Shown here one piece after another: positions 31,533 to 40,731 of a stretch of 64,000 bases of DNA. The position numbers and the translations under genes were made by a program. The notes under the pieces were generated by a model, which saw only the letters and a program-made list of their open reading frames with translations, ran no database searches and was not told the DNA's origin. Within the stretch, counting starts at the first letter, position 1, and every line of letters starts with the position of its first letter. The stretch covers positions 62,001 to 126,000 of the forward strand of contig NZ_JAKRFZ010000013.1 of the NCBI RefSeq assembly GCF_022347765.1, given 5' to 3'. Source of the stretch: Pseudoalteromonas sp. OOF1S-7 (GTDB lineage: Bacteria; Pseudomonadota; Gammaproteobacteria; Enterobacterales; Alteromonadaceae).

Positions 31533-33590
31533 ATGCAATTAGTCTTCTCAGCAACAGGCATTGCCGCCACGCTCGTCGCCGGTTTATTTACCGGTGCTAT
31601 ACAAGCTGCGACACACAGTGTCAGCTCGCCCGATGGTAAACTGACCTTTCAGATCAGTGATGATCATAGCCAACCCAGTTACCAGCTCACCTTTAACAAC
31701 AAAGCGGTGATCAACCCCTCTAAGCTGGGCTTTGATTTTGCCCGGGCACCATCGTTGCGCGATGGCTTGACTATCAGCAGTACCCAACGCAACAGCAAAG
31801 ATGAACGCTGGCAACAACCCTGGGGCGAAGCACGAGAAATACGCGACCATCACAACGAGCTGGTTGTAACTCTGGCAGACAGCCAGTCAAAGCAGGTACA
31901 GTATGCACTCAGAGTGCGGGTGTTTGATGACGGCATAGGTTTTCGCTACGAGGTTGCACACGACTCTGCCCGCTATATCACCCGGGAACTCACTGAGTTT
32001 GCCGTCGCTGACAGCGACAAAGCCAGTGCCTGGTGGATCCCGGCCCGGGGCTGGAACCGTTACGAGTATACGTATAAAACCACCCCACTTCATGACGCAG
32101 CCCATGTCCATACCCCGTTCACATTAAAGAACAAAGATGGCGTACACGTCAGTATTCACGAAGCAGCCCTGGTTGATTATGCTGCGATGACCCTGAACCA
32201 GCGTCGCCCCGGTACGTTTATCAGCGACCTGACGCCCTGGTCAGATGGCATTGCGGTAAAAACCAATGGCCAGTTTAACACCCCGTGGCGAACGATCCAG
32301 GTGGGCGCACAGGCCACTGACTTACTCAACTCCCGCCTGATCTTGAACCTCAATGAGCCCAATAAGCTGGGCGACGTATCCTGGGTGGAACCGGGTAAAT
32401 ACCTCGGCATTTGGTGGGGTATGCACATCGGCAAAAACACCTGGGGCAGTGGTGAGAAGCATGGCGCGACCACAGCACGCACCAAAGAATACCTGAGCTT
32501 TGCTGCTAAGCATGGCTTTGATGGCGTACTGGTGGAGGGCTGGAATACTGGCTGGGACGGCGACTGGTTCTTTAACGGTGATGTATTCAGCTTTACCGAA
32601 GCGTACCCGGATTTCGATCTGGATGCCATTGCCAAGCATGGCGAACAAGTGGGTGCCCGCCTGATCGGCCACCACGAAACCTCAGGTAACGTCAGCAACT
32701 ATCGTGACCAAATGGCCGACGCTTTTGCCCTGTATGAAAAAGCAGGCGTCCGACAAGTAAAAACTGGCTATGTAGCCGATGGTGGCAACATCAAGCGTAT
32801 TGATGAACGTGGCCATGCCCGCTTTGAGTGGCATGACGGCCAGTTCATGGTCAATGAGTATCTGGATAATGTGAAACTGGCGGCCAGACATAAGATCAGC
32901 ATCAATACCCATGAGCCTATTAAGGACACGGGATTGCGCCGTACTTACCCGAACTGGCTGACCCGTGAAGGCGCACGGGGCCAGGAGTTTAATGCCTGGG
33001 GTACGCCACCGAACCCGCCCGAACACACCACTATGCTGGCTTACACCCGTATGCTGTCAGGTCCGATGGACTTTACTCCGGGTATTTTTGATATGAGCTT
33101 TAATGGTCTGGGCGATAAAACCAATCGACCACAAACCACCCTGGCAAAACAGCTGGCCCTTTATGTGGTGCTGTACAGCCCGGTACAGATGGCCGCCGAC
33201 TTGCCTGAAAACTATCTGGCCAGACCGGATGCCTTTCAGTTTATCAAAGACGTTCCGGCCGACTGGGAAGACAGTGTCGCGCTGGCTGGAGAAGTGGGTG
33301 ATTATGTGGTGTTTGCCCGAAAAGAACGTAAACGCGGCAAATACTCAGGTAAAGACTGGTATTTAGGTGCCATCACCGATGAGCAGGCCAGAAGCATTGA
33401 CGTAAAGCTCGACTTCCTTGAGCCGGGCCAGCGCTTCGAAGCCCAGATCTATCAGGATGGTCCTAAGGCTGAGTGGAAACACAACCCCTATGATCTGAGC
33501 ATTCAAAAACAGATTGTCACGGCACAGGATACCTTAACGCTGAAGCTGGCCACCAGTGGCGGCACCGCGATCCGCTTTAAGGCCCTTTAA
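31533..33590 (+). CDS. Glycoside hydrolase family 97 (alpha-glucosidase type)
   Basis: A 685-residue secreted protein (signal peptide to about residue 25, AIQAAT). The N-terminal beta-sandwich (VSSPDGKLTFQISDD), the TIM barrel (LGIWWGMHIGKNTWGSGEKHGATT, FDGVLVEGWNTGWDGDW) and TYPNWLTREGARGQEF are characteristic of GH97/SusB. E461 and E485 are 24 residues apart, the same distance as the base and acid Glu of SusB (508 and 532), and the barrel carries KTGYV at the place where retaining GH97 members have an Asp nucleophile; both suggest the inverting alpha-glucosidase type. It stands alone without susC/D genes. Confidence 0.92.
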   Translation: MQLVFSATGIAATLVAGLFTGAIQAATHSVSSPDGKLTFQISDDHSQPSYQLTFNNKAVINPSKLGFDFARAPSLRDGLTISSTQRNSKDERWQQPWGEAREIRDHHNELVVTLADSQSKQVQYALRVRVFDDGIGFRYEVAHDSARYITRELTEFAVADSDKASAWWIPARGWNRYEYTYKTTPLHDAAHVHTPFTLKNKDGVHVSIHEAALVDYAAMTLNQRRPGTFISDLTPWSDGIAVKTNGQFNTPWRTIQVGAQATDLLNSRLILNLNEPNKLGDVSWVEPGKYLGIWWGMHIGKNTWGSGEKHGATTARTKEYLSFAAKHGFDGVLVEGWNTGWDGDWFFNGDVFSFTEAYPDFDLDAIAKHGEQVGARLIGHHETSGNVSNYRDQMADAFALYEKAGVRQVKTGYVADGGNIKRIDERGHARFEWHDGQFMVNEYLDNVKLAARHKISINTHEPIKDTGLRRTYPNWLTREGARGQEFNAWGTPPNPPEHTTMLAYTRMLSGPMDFTPGIFDMSFNGLGDKTNRPQTTLAKQLALYVVLYSPVQMAADLPENYLARPDAFQFIKDVPADWEDSVALAGEVGDYVVFARKERKRGKYSGKDWYLGAITDEQARSIDVKLDFLEPGQRFEAQIYQDGPKAEWKHNPYDLSIQKQIVTAQDTLTLKLATSGGTAIRFKAL

Positions 33591-33595
33591 AACAG

Positions 33596-33622
33596 AGGGC
33601 AGCTCGTTTCCCTTGCTGCCCT
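33596..33622. terminator. Candidate terminator between GH97 and beta-helix gene
   Basis: AGGGCAGC and GCTGCCCT (8 bp, 11-base loop) lie between two converging genes, at the stop codon of the minus-strand gene; the T-tract is poor. Confidence 0.5.
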
Positions 33623-34616
33623 AGCCTTTGCTCCAATCAAAGTACAAAGTAAAACCACAATGCTCGGCAAGCGTTTGAAAAATGGCTTTTACCTGTGCCG
33701 GATCCCAACTTTTAACATGAGCAACAGCTGTTGAACCTCGACCAAAATACAATGACGTCGCACGACCCCCCTCCTCAAATCCAGTTTTAGACAGCAACTG
33801 ACCATTCCTATAAAAATGACGTGCAACAGCAGCACTTAACCCATTGCTGGGATTGCCATAAAGCTCAACTTGTCCACCCTTTTCATTGACCCTCACGTAA
33901 AGTTCTTTTAGACGTTTGAGATTACCTGACACTTTATTTTCATATACCCGGTGATTTGCATTTGAAGTATTTTGCCTACTAAGCGTTCCGCGATAAATGA
34001 TATCTTGCTCTTCTCGCAGCTCTGCTTGCACTGTGCAGTCCGCAGCGAAGTTGATCGTGCCCGTTTTATGGGCATGCACCATGTCTTTAGACCCCTGTCT
34101 CGTTGGCCTTTTGAAGTCTGTAAACTCAATGGCTGATAAACTTTGGTTTATGACGTTCAGTGCTTGCTTTAACTGCACATCTTTCGGTATTTGAGTACTA
34201 CCATAAATCCCCCCGGTAATTTCCCCCTGCATGACTCTGGCATATCCTCGCACTATCGTAGGCTTTTTGCTACCACCACTCACCATCGCAGTGCCACCAA
34301 CAATAGCATTTCCCATCACTCGTACTTTGCCACTCACAATCGCTTCATCTTTGATGACCGCATTTCCCATCAAGCGTACCCCGTGCTCCACGGTCGCTGA
34401 CCCACATACTGCAGCCGTCGGGGCGATGAATGCCCCCTCTGATACAAAAGCCCCGCTTGAGACAAAGCCACCTTGCTGCGGGTTGGTTTTTCTATTGTTA
34501 GTGAAGTAGTAGCCAGACTCACCGGGGCATAATTCTGACTGTGCAGCATAAGCCAGACTCAGAGGCTGCAAGCTGGAGAGCGTAGATAAAGCAACTAATA
34601 AAATGGCTCGTTTCAT
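33621..34616 (-). CDS. Secreted beta-helix protein of unknown function
   Basis: The ATG at 34616 gives 331 residues with a signal peptide (MKRAILLVALSTLSSLQPLS, cut near AYAAQ). Residues about 50-150 contain G-A/V-x-V hexapeptide-like repeats (GFVSSGAFVSEGAFIAPTA, GNAVIKDEAIVSGKVRVMG, AIVGGTAMVSGG), suggesting a left-handed beta-helix as in YdcK-like proteins and bacterial acetyltransferases. The C-terminal half has no match that I recognise; it has GFEEGGRATSLYFGRG, a MORN-like or VCBS-free segment, and one Cys pair. It stands alone between a GH97 and an MFS gene. No function can be assigned. Confidence 0.75.
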   Translation of the reverse strand: MKRAILLVALSTLSSLQPLSLAYAAQSELCPGESGYYFTNNRKTNPQQGGFVSSGAFVSEGAFIAPTAAVCGSATVEHGVRLMGNAVIKDEAIVSGKVRVMGNAIVGGTAMVSGGSKKPTIVRGYARVMQGEITGGIYGSTQIPKDVQLKQALNVINQSLSAIEFTDFKRPTRQGSKDMVHAHKTGTINFAADCTVQAELREEQDIIYRGTLSRQNTSNANHRVYENKVSGNLKRLKELYVRVNEKGGQVELYGNPSNGLSAAVARHFYRNGQLLSKTGFEEGGRATSLYFGRGSTAVAHVKSWDPAQVKAIFQTLAEHCGFTLYFDWSKG

Positions 34617-34730
34617 GTTAGTTTCATTCGATGTCGATGTAGAGGTCGTTAGATCATCTCTATATCGTGGAAAAAATGCAACTCTAAATACCTGTGGCCC
34701 TCTCACTCCATTTATAAACACCGAACCTCA

Positions 34731-35894
34731 CTACACTGTCGCCTTTTTGAGATGTGGCGTAATAAACTGACTCAGTGCCAAAGAGCACCCTGCCAGTGCC
34801 GCGCCAAAGTAAAACACCAGAGACTGATCATACAGCCACACCACGCCAAAACTGGCCGGGATCACCACCGCGGCAATATGGTTGATGGTAAAGCTGACGC
34901 CTGCAGTGGCCGCAATGTCCTCCGGCTGAGCAATTTTCTGGAAGTAGGTTTTCAGTGCAATGGCCATGGCAAAAAAGATATGATCGACCACATACAGCAC
35001 CGCCGCGAGCTGAGCCGACTCCACCAGCGCATATCCCACAAACACCAATATTAAGCCTGAATATTCCAGGGTCAGCGCCTTTTGCTCGCCAACCCGGTTG
35101 ATCATCTGGCCGATTTTCGGGGCAACAAAAATATTCACAACGTGATTGATCATGTACAGTGCGGTGATCTCGGCCACATCAAAACCAAACTTTTCGACCA
35201 TCAGAAAGCCGGCAAACACCATAAAGATCTGTCGACGAGCACCCGAGAAGAACGTCAGAATGTAATACAGGCTGTATTGTTTTCTCAGGATCAGCTTTTT
35301 GTGCTGGGTCGCCTGCTGGACAAATTGCGGGTGCGTTGCTGCCATAAACAGCGTCAGCGCCAGTCCGGCACCGCCGAAGAGCAAATAAACCCACACATAA
35401 TCCGTGGCCAGCCAGGTGAATGCCACCCAGATCAGTCCAAAGGTGACCAAAGAGGCCATCGATTTAATAGACAGCAGCCGACCTAACTGCTCCGGCGCCT
35501 CTTCCTTAGAGAACCATTGCAAACTCAGCGACTGATTAAGCGTTTCGAAATAGTGAAAGCCGATCGACATCAGTACCGTCGTCGCATACAGGCCATACAC
35601 ACTGGGGAAAAATCCCGTTAGTGCGACCCCGATTGATAACAAGCATAAACTCACCAGCGCAAAAGTTTGCTCCTTCAGTACCAGCAACACAAACACCGCG
35701 GTAAACGCCAGGAATCCGGGCACTTCACGCAGTGATTGCAACATACCTATGTGGGCGCCGGTGAACGCGGCCTGTTCAATCGCAAAGTTATTGAGTAAGG
35801 CGTTCCACGCAGAAAACGTCATTGCCATGACAATGGTCGCCAGTACCATAAAACTCATCGGCGAGGGCACAAAGAGTCGGGTTGGGTTTTTCAT
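34731..35894 (-). CDS. MFS transporter
   Basis: A 387-residue membrane protein with about twelve hydrophobic segments and no signal peptide. The pattern (GAHIGMLQSLREVPGFLAF, LLSIKSMASLVTFGLIW, YILTFFSGARRQIFMVFAGF, INHVVNIFVAPKIGQMINRVGE) is of the major facilitator superfamily. The substrate cannot be inferred. The 5' end is divergent from an AraC regulator 80 bases away, a layout in which the regulator commonly controls the transporter. Confidence 0.85.
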   Translation of the reverse strand: MKNPTRLFVPSPMSFMVLATIVMAMTFSAWNALLNNFAIEQAAFTGAHIGMLQSLREVPGFLAFTAVFVLLVLKEQTFALVSLCLLSIGVALTGFFPSVYGLYATTVLMSIGFHYFETLNQSLSLQWFSKEEAPEQLGRLLSIKSMASLVTFGLIWVAFTWLATDYVWVYLLFGGAGLALTLFMAATHPQFVQQATQHKKLILRKQYSLYYILTFFSGARRQIFMVFAGFLMVEKFGFDVAEITALYMINHVVNIFVAPKIGQMINRVGEQKALTLEYSGLILVFVGYALVESAQLAAVLYVVDHIFFAMAIALKTYFQKIAQPEDIAATAGVSFTINHIAAVVIPASFGVVWLYDQSLVFYFGAALAGCSLALSQFITPHLKKATV

Positions 35895-35974
35895 TCACAG
35901 TCCTTAAGCACATTGATTGCCGTTATTAGCCCGGTTAGTATATGAGCTAGGCACGCTGGCTTATATGGAAAATC

Positions 35975-36781
35975 ATGACACAAAGTTTATCAAATCGGAC
36001 AGATCCTTCCTGGCGCAGTGTGTCCAGCCGGTTTAAACGTAAGACGCTGGACAGACCCGTCTTCCCCCGGCCCACCACAATGCCCGCCAATGAGCACGTA
36101 CGGGCGCATAGTCATCACTGGGGTCAGATCACGTACATCAGCGATTCGGTCATGACCATTTTTACGCCACAGGGGACCTTTGTGATCCCGCCGCAGCAGG
36201 CGTTGTGGATCCCGCCCAATCTGGAGCATGAAACCTTCTGCCGCTATGGCGGACATTTTCGCAGTGTCTATATCGATGAAAAGTACACTGAGATATTAGG
36301 CGATCAGGCGAAAACCCTGGTGGTTGATACCCTGCTCAAAGAAATGATCCTGACCATCTGCACCTGGCCAGAAGACTATTTGCTTGATGATAAAACCGAG
36401 CGCTTTATCCAGGTATTTATCGATCGACTGGAGCTGGCACCCACCAGTGCATTTTTCATTCCCTGGGCCGATGACCAGCGTTTGCTGCCGATTGTCAGTG
36501 AACTGTATGCGAACCCGGGCTGTGCGCTGACGCTTGAGCAGTGGGGTGAACAGGTGGGGGCCTCGGCCAGAACCCTTAACCGCCTGTTTCACAAAAACTT
36601 TGCTATGAGCTTTAGCCTGTGGAAGCAAAAGCTCAGGGCGCTGCGTGCGGTAGAGATGCTCACCGCCGGTGAAACCCAGCAGGTCATCGCCCAGCAGCTG
36701 GGTTTTGAATCCAGCTCCGCATTTAACAGCGCGTTTAAAAAGTTCTTTGGTACGACCCCCCGCCAGTACCTGAAACGTTAG
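35975..36781 (+). CDS. AraC-family transcriptional regulator
   Basis: A 268-residue protein with an N-terminal cupin-like sensing half (EHVRAHSHHWGQITYI, GTFVIPPQQALWIPPNLEHETFC) and a C-terminal double helix-turn-helix (TLEQWGEQVGASARTLNRLFHKNFAMSFSLWKQKLRALRAVEML, QQLGFESSSAFNSAFKKFFGTTPRQY). It is divergent from the MFS gene and probably regulates it. The stop codon overlaps the end of the convergent metalloprotease gene by four bases. Confidence 0.9.
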   Translation: MTQSLSNRTDPSWRSVSSRFKRKTLDRPVFPRPTTMPANEHVRAHSHHWGQITYISDSVMTIFTPQGTFVIPPQQALWIPPNLEHETFCRYGGHFRSVYIDEKYTEILGDQAKTLVVDTLLKEMILTICTWPEDYLLDDKTERFIQVFIDRLELAPTSAFFIPWADDQRLLPIVSELYANPGCALTLEQWGEQVGASARTLNRLFHKNFAMSFSLWKQKLRALRAVEMLTAGETQQVIAQQLGFESSSAFNSAFKKFFGTTPRQYLKR

Positions 36782-38094
36782 GGCTGATTATTCAAATACA
36801 GCGCCTGTAATGGTCCCGTTTCTAGCCAGGCACGCATCAGCTGACTCTGGCTCAGTGAAAACATTTTTTGTCCATTGTCATAAACGTTGGCACGCATAAA
36901 GTTCATGGTCAGATCCGCATTCACACATTCCGTCTGCACGAGTCCGTCACAGCTCAGATGACGGTGGGTGTTTTGGTCATTCCAGGGGGGGTTAGTATGA
37001 CCAATTAGCCCCAGAAAATGACCCAGTTCATGCGTCAGTGTTTTGCCCTGATCATAGTTTGGCTCTCTTGGCGCAATGGTACCAAACAGCCCCTGCTCTA
37101 TCGACACCCCAATATAGGTGTCAGGGGCACTGCCGGGCACATGGGCTCTGCCCGCAAGGACAGGCTCATTAAAGCGGGTGCGTGACATGCCCACCCAGAT
37201 ATTAATATAGCGTTCTGTCGGCCAGGCATCCGAGCCGCCGGCGTCGCTGCGGGCAAATGGGTATCCCTCAAGGGCAAAGACACTGGCAGTGGACTCTAAG
37301 CGCACGATCCCTGAGTGAGGCTGACCATCCGGATCTGTGTCGGCCAGATAAAACTGGACCCCGGTGTCTGCAATAAAGGGGGTATAAGTTTCGGGAATGG
37401 TCTCAATTTCAGCACTATTTTTGCCCCGAAAATGCAAATTGGTCGCCCGTAGCTGAGATAGGATCTGCTCATCGCTGAGTTCAAAATAGCCATTATCCAG
37501 CACATGTACAACGACCGGTAAGCGGATCCGCGTTACTGACTCAGGGTCGGGAAGATAAGGTAAGAATAACGCACTCACTGTGCAGGACCCCGTCACCTCA
37601 GAAATACGATAACGACCTTCTGTTAGCGCCCCATTACAACCTCCGACGCGCTCCAGAATATGGTCACTGTTGGGTGTGAAGACAAACTCGGCGGCACTAC
37701 CATACGCCACCTGCTGAGTGCTGGAATCCACATTCCCTCCCTGACTGACGGTTGCATCCAGACGGTAACGAATAGGCGAAAAACGTGCAGTCACCTGACA
37801 GTTTTGCTCGACCCGCTCCACCTTGTAAGCCACGCCGGTGCGCTTGCCCGCGCAACCACTTAGCTCGGTCAGCTCATAACCCGCCTGGGGCTTCGCGACA
37901 AACTCGGCGGTTTTACCCTTGCTAACTTTTAACTCTGCGGGTTCCAGCGTCCCGCCCCCTGCACTGAGTGTTGAAACAGTCAGTAACTGCGGCGTTTCAT
38001 TCACCGGCGGATTATCATCACTGCCACCTGAGCACCCGGTCAACGCGCTCAGTGTCATCACCAGCACCAAGTGACCCGTCGAAATATAATTCAT
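36778..38094 (-). CDS. M43-like zinc metalloprotease lipoprotein
   Basis: A 438-residue lipoprotein: the lipobox ALTGC puts the acylated Cys at 21. Two repeat domains follow (GGGTLEPAELKVSKGKTAEFVAKPQAGYE and a second with AEFVFTPNSDH), resembling bacterial repeat modules of surface proteins. From about 190 a metalloprotease domain carries HELGHFLGLIGH (H355, E356, H359, H366), a Cys-containing loop (SCDGLVQTEC) and NFM as Met-turn, as in pappalysins (M43). The third His is one residue later than in the standard HExxHxxGxxH, which leaves activity uncertain. It is likely anchored to the outer membrane. Confidence 0.75.
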   Translation of the reverse strand: MNYISTGHLVLVMTLSALTGCSGGSDDNPPVNETPQLLTVSTLSAGGGTLEPAELKVSKGKTAEFVAKPQAGYELTELSGCAGKRTGVAYKVERVEQNCQVTARFSPIRYRLDATVSQGGNVDSSTQQVAYGSAAEFVFTPNSDHILERVGGCNGALTEGRYRISEVTGSCTVSALFLPYLPDPESVTRIRLPVVVHVLDNGYFELSDEQILSQLRATNLHFRGKNSAEIETIPETYTPFIADTGVQFYLADTDPDGQPHSGIVRLESTASVFALEGYPFARSDAGGSDAWPTERYINIWVGMSRTRFNEPVLAGRAHVPGSAPDTYIGVSIEQGLFGTIAPREPNYDQGKTLTHELGHFLGLIGHTNPPWNDQNTHRHLSCDGLVQTECVNADLTMNFMRANVYDNGQKMFSLSQSQLMRAWLETGPLQALYLNNQP

Positions 38095-38322
38095 CGTTCC
38101 TTCTCCGTTATCTTATGGCGTTGAAAAACCCAACAACACCTACCTTATTATAGGTACGCTGTGCCCGTAAACTGTTATGTCACTGGTTAAAAATGTCGCT
38201 ATTTGTTACCCGCGCTGTGAACACTGGACAGACTTTGCGCAATTGAGCCGCCTGCGCTGTACAGTCACGCAAGAGCCAAGTACTCTGAGCCTCTTTCTTC
38301 GTTGTAACCTGTATGGGGTGTC

Positions 38323-38976
38323 ATGAGCACAGCATTTTCACGCCGATTTACTACCTTGATCGACCAGTTTAGCGCCGGCAACAAGCGCCAGTTTGCGCTA
38401 CTCACAGGCAAGTCTCCTTCACATATTTATCGTATTTGCCGTGGCCTGAGCCGACCCTCTGTGGCGTATCTGGAGCATTTGTATAGTTTATTCAACATCG
38501 ATTTGAACTGGTTGCTGACCGGCGAACAACCCGTCGAGCAATCTGCAGCGACCGGCTCTGGAGATATGCTGATGGTGCCTAAGCTGGATGTGGAAGCCAG
38601 TGCCGGTTTTGGTAGCATCAATGGCAGTGAAGATATCACAGAGCAGTTTGCCCTGAATAAGCGCTGGCTCAGCACTCAGCTGGGCGTGCACAGTGAACAG
38701 CTGGCGTTTGTGACTATTCGTGGTGACAGTATGCTGCCGACCTTACAACACGGCGACATGGTGCTGGTTGATTTAAGTCAGCGTGACGCCAGCAAGCGCG
38801 GTGTATTTGTGCTGCAAACCGAAGATGGTCTGATGGCCAAACGTATACAACAGCACCAGGATCATATTAGCGTTGTGAGTGATAACCCGGAGTATCCCGC
38901 CTGGCAGATCCACGCCGGGAATGCACAGCAGCATGGTATCGCAGGCAGAATTGTCTGGTGTGGTCGCAGTATGTAA
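38323..38976 (+). CDS. XRE-type repressor with S24 peptidase domain
   Basis: A 217-residue protein. Residues 1 to about 65 form an HTH (NKRQFALLTGKSPSHIYRICRGLSRPSVAYLEHLYSLF), and the C-terminal half is an S24/LexA-type domain with the nucleophile Ser in IRGDSMLPTLQHGDMVLVD and the Lys in LMAKRIQ. Phage CI-like repressors of this kind can respond to RecA filaments, but no clear cleavage site is defined here, and no phage genes lie nearby. It is divergent from the metalloprotease lipoprotein gene with 228 bases between. Confidence 0.88.
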   Translation: MSTAFSRRFTTLIDQFSAGNKRQFALLTGKSPSHIYRICRGLSRPSVAYLEHLYSLFNIDLNWLLTGEQPVEQSAATGSGDMLMVPKLDVEASAGFGSINGSEDITEQFALNKRWLSTQLGVHSEQLAFVTIRGDSMLPTLQHGDMVLVDLSQRDASKRGVFVLQTEDGLMAKRIQQHQDHISVVSDNPEYPAWQIHAGNAQQHGIAGRIVWCGRSM

Positions 38977-38988
38977 CTCATATACAGC

Positions 38989-39017
38989 AAAAAGCCAGCA
39001 GAGTTGCTGGCTTTTTT
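38989..39017. terminator. Bidirectional terminator between S24 regulator and trpS
   Basis: GCCAGCA and TGCTGGC arms around GAGT with A and T tracts on the two sides. Confidence 0.88.
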
Positions 39018-39036
39018 GTGTTTGTGAGCAGTCTGA

Positions 39037-40041
39037 TTACGGGCGCGGAATAAAGCCTAACGCATCATAAGCCGCTTTCAGTGTTTTCTCTGCACGAGCT
39101 CCTGCTTTTTCTGCTCCGGAGCGCATGATTTGATCCAGTAATGTCTGGTCTTCACGGATCTCCCTGAAGCGTGCCTGCATCGGCTCCAGCATCGCCACAA
39201 CGGCATCAGCCGTATCTTTCTTCAGGTGGCCATACATTTTGTCTTCATACTCAGGTACCAGATCGGCCACATCACGCTTAGTTGCCACAGACAGCAGCGT
39301 CAGCAGATTCGACACACCGGGCTTTTCTTCTCGATCAAAGTAAATGCGCGCCTGCTCGTCAGAATCCGTGACTGCCTTTTTAAGCTTTTTCTCAATCTTT
39401 TTCGGCTCATCCAATAGCATAATGTAAGCATTTGGATTGTCATCCGACTTAGACATTTTCTTCAATGGATCTTGTAAGCTCATGACCCGAGCACCCAGCT
39501 CAGGAATGTAAGGCTCTGGTACTTTGAATACATCACCATACAGATTATTGAAACGCGTTGCGATATCACGTGTCAGTTCCAGATGCTGCTTCTGATCTTC
39601 ACCCACAGGAACCTGATCAGCCTGATAAAGTAAAATATCAGCCGCTTGCAATACCGGGTAAGCAAACAGGCCTACATTAACATTGTTGGTGTTTTTCGCT
39701 GACTTGTCTTTAAACTGGGTCATGCGATTGAGTTCGCCCATTTGCGCATAACAATTCAGTACCCAGCTTAACTGAGCATGCTCTGGTACCTGTGACTGTA
39801 CAAACAGCGCCGATTTTTCAGGGTCGATACCACAAGCGGCATACAGAGCAACACCATCTAAAACGCGATCACGTAGTACACTCGGTTCCTGGCGTATGGT
39901 GATGGCATGCAAATCAACCAGCATAAAGAAACAATCATGATCTTCCTGTAGCTTAAGCCACTGGTTAATGGCACCCACATAATTGCCTATTGTCATACCA
40001 CCGGTTGGCTGAATGCCACTTAACACTACTGGTTTAGCCAT
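39037..40041 (-). CDS. trpS: Tryptophanyl-tRNA synthetase
   Basis: A 334-residue class I synthetase. The HIGH-like motif is PTGGMTIGNYVGA and the KMSKS motif is LKKMSKSDDNPNA; LLYQADQVPVGEDQKQHLELTRDIA contributes the tryptophan pocket. It charges tRNA-Trp. It ends the rpe-gph-trpS run and follows gph by 24 bases, the order known from E. coli. Confidence 0.98.
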   Translation of the reverse strand: MAKPVVLSGIQPTGGMTIGNYVGAINQWLKLQEDHDCFFMLVDLHAITIRQEPSVLRDRVLDGVALYAACGIDPEKSALFVQSQVPEHAQLSWVLNCYAQMGELNRMTQFKDKSAKNTNNVNVGLFAYPVLQAADILLYQADQVPVGEDQKQHLELTRDIATRFNNLYGDVFKVPEPYIPELGARVMSLQDPLKKMSKSDDNPNAYIMLLDEPKKIEKKLKKAVTDSDEQARIYFDREEKPGVSNLLTLLSVATKRDVADLVPEYEDKMYGHLKKDTADAVVAMLEPMQARFREIREDQTLLDQIMRSGAEKAGARAEKTLKAAYDALGFIPRP

Positions 40042-40065
40042 TGTGTTCCTTTACTCCTATTTAGT

Positions 40066-40731
40066 TTAAGGTCGATTTAAAATGGGGATTATATCCAAGA
40101 AGCCCTCACAGAGGTACTGTGGATTAAACTGGGCCAGGTCCAGTCCTTGATTGTACCCATATTTAAGTGCAATCACAGGTATTTTAGCAGCCTGAGCTGC
40201 CAGAATATCGCTTTTTGAGTCGCCCACCATGATGGTCTGCTGCGGTTCGAGATTAAGTTGCTGACAGGCAGACAAGAGTGGCTCAGCCGATGGCTTTTTC
40301 GGGCCATCGTCGCCACACACCACCACATCAAAATGCGTGCTGAGATTAAGATTGTCGAGTAACTGCAGCGTAAACTCGCGGCTCTTATTGGTCACAACAG
40401 CCTTAGGGACATGGCTGAATGCAGACAGTACCGTTTCGACATTGGCATAAAGCAGAGAATATTGCCCAACCAGAGCCCGATAATGCCCGGCAAACCGCTC
40501 TTGCGCTTCTGCCACCAAACGCGGCGGTAATTCTGCATTAACTTCATTGCTACCACTGAGACCACGTTGTACCAATACATCAATGCCATTGCCTACCCAG
40601 TTCAGCACCTGCGCACGGCTAACCACCGGAAAAGCCACTTCTGTTAACGTTAGATTCAGTGCCATATACAAATCATGCGCACTGTCGACCAGCGTGCCAT
40701 CGAGATCAAATAAAATACCCTGATATCGCAT
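40066..40731 (-). CDS. gph: Phosphoglycolate phosphatase
   Basis: A 221-residue HAD hydrolase. GILFDLDGTLVDSAHDLYMAL carries the nucleophile and acid Asp, AVVTNKSREF the second motif, KPSAEPLL the Lys, and IMVGDSKSDILAA the acidic pair. It removes phosphoglycolate from DNA repair and oxygen damage. The start codon overlaps the rpe stop by one base (TAATG). Confidence 0.95.
   Translation of the reverse strand: MRYQGILFDLDGTLVDSAHDLYMALNLTLTEVAFPVVSRAQVLNWVGNGIDVLVQRGLSGSNEVNAELPPRLVAEAQERFAGHYRALVGQYSLLYANVETVLSAFSHVPKAVVTNKSREFTLQLLDNLNLSTHFDVVVCGDDGPKKPSAEPLLSACQQLNLEPQQTIMVGDSKSDILAAQAAKIPVIALKYGYNQGLDLAQFNPQYLCEGFLDIIPILNRP

Noticed and set aside
38323..38976. Prophage signal from a CI-like repressor
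   Set aside because: No integrase, structural or lysis genes and no att-like repeats nearby; the surroundings are core genes.
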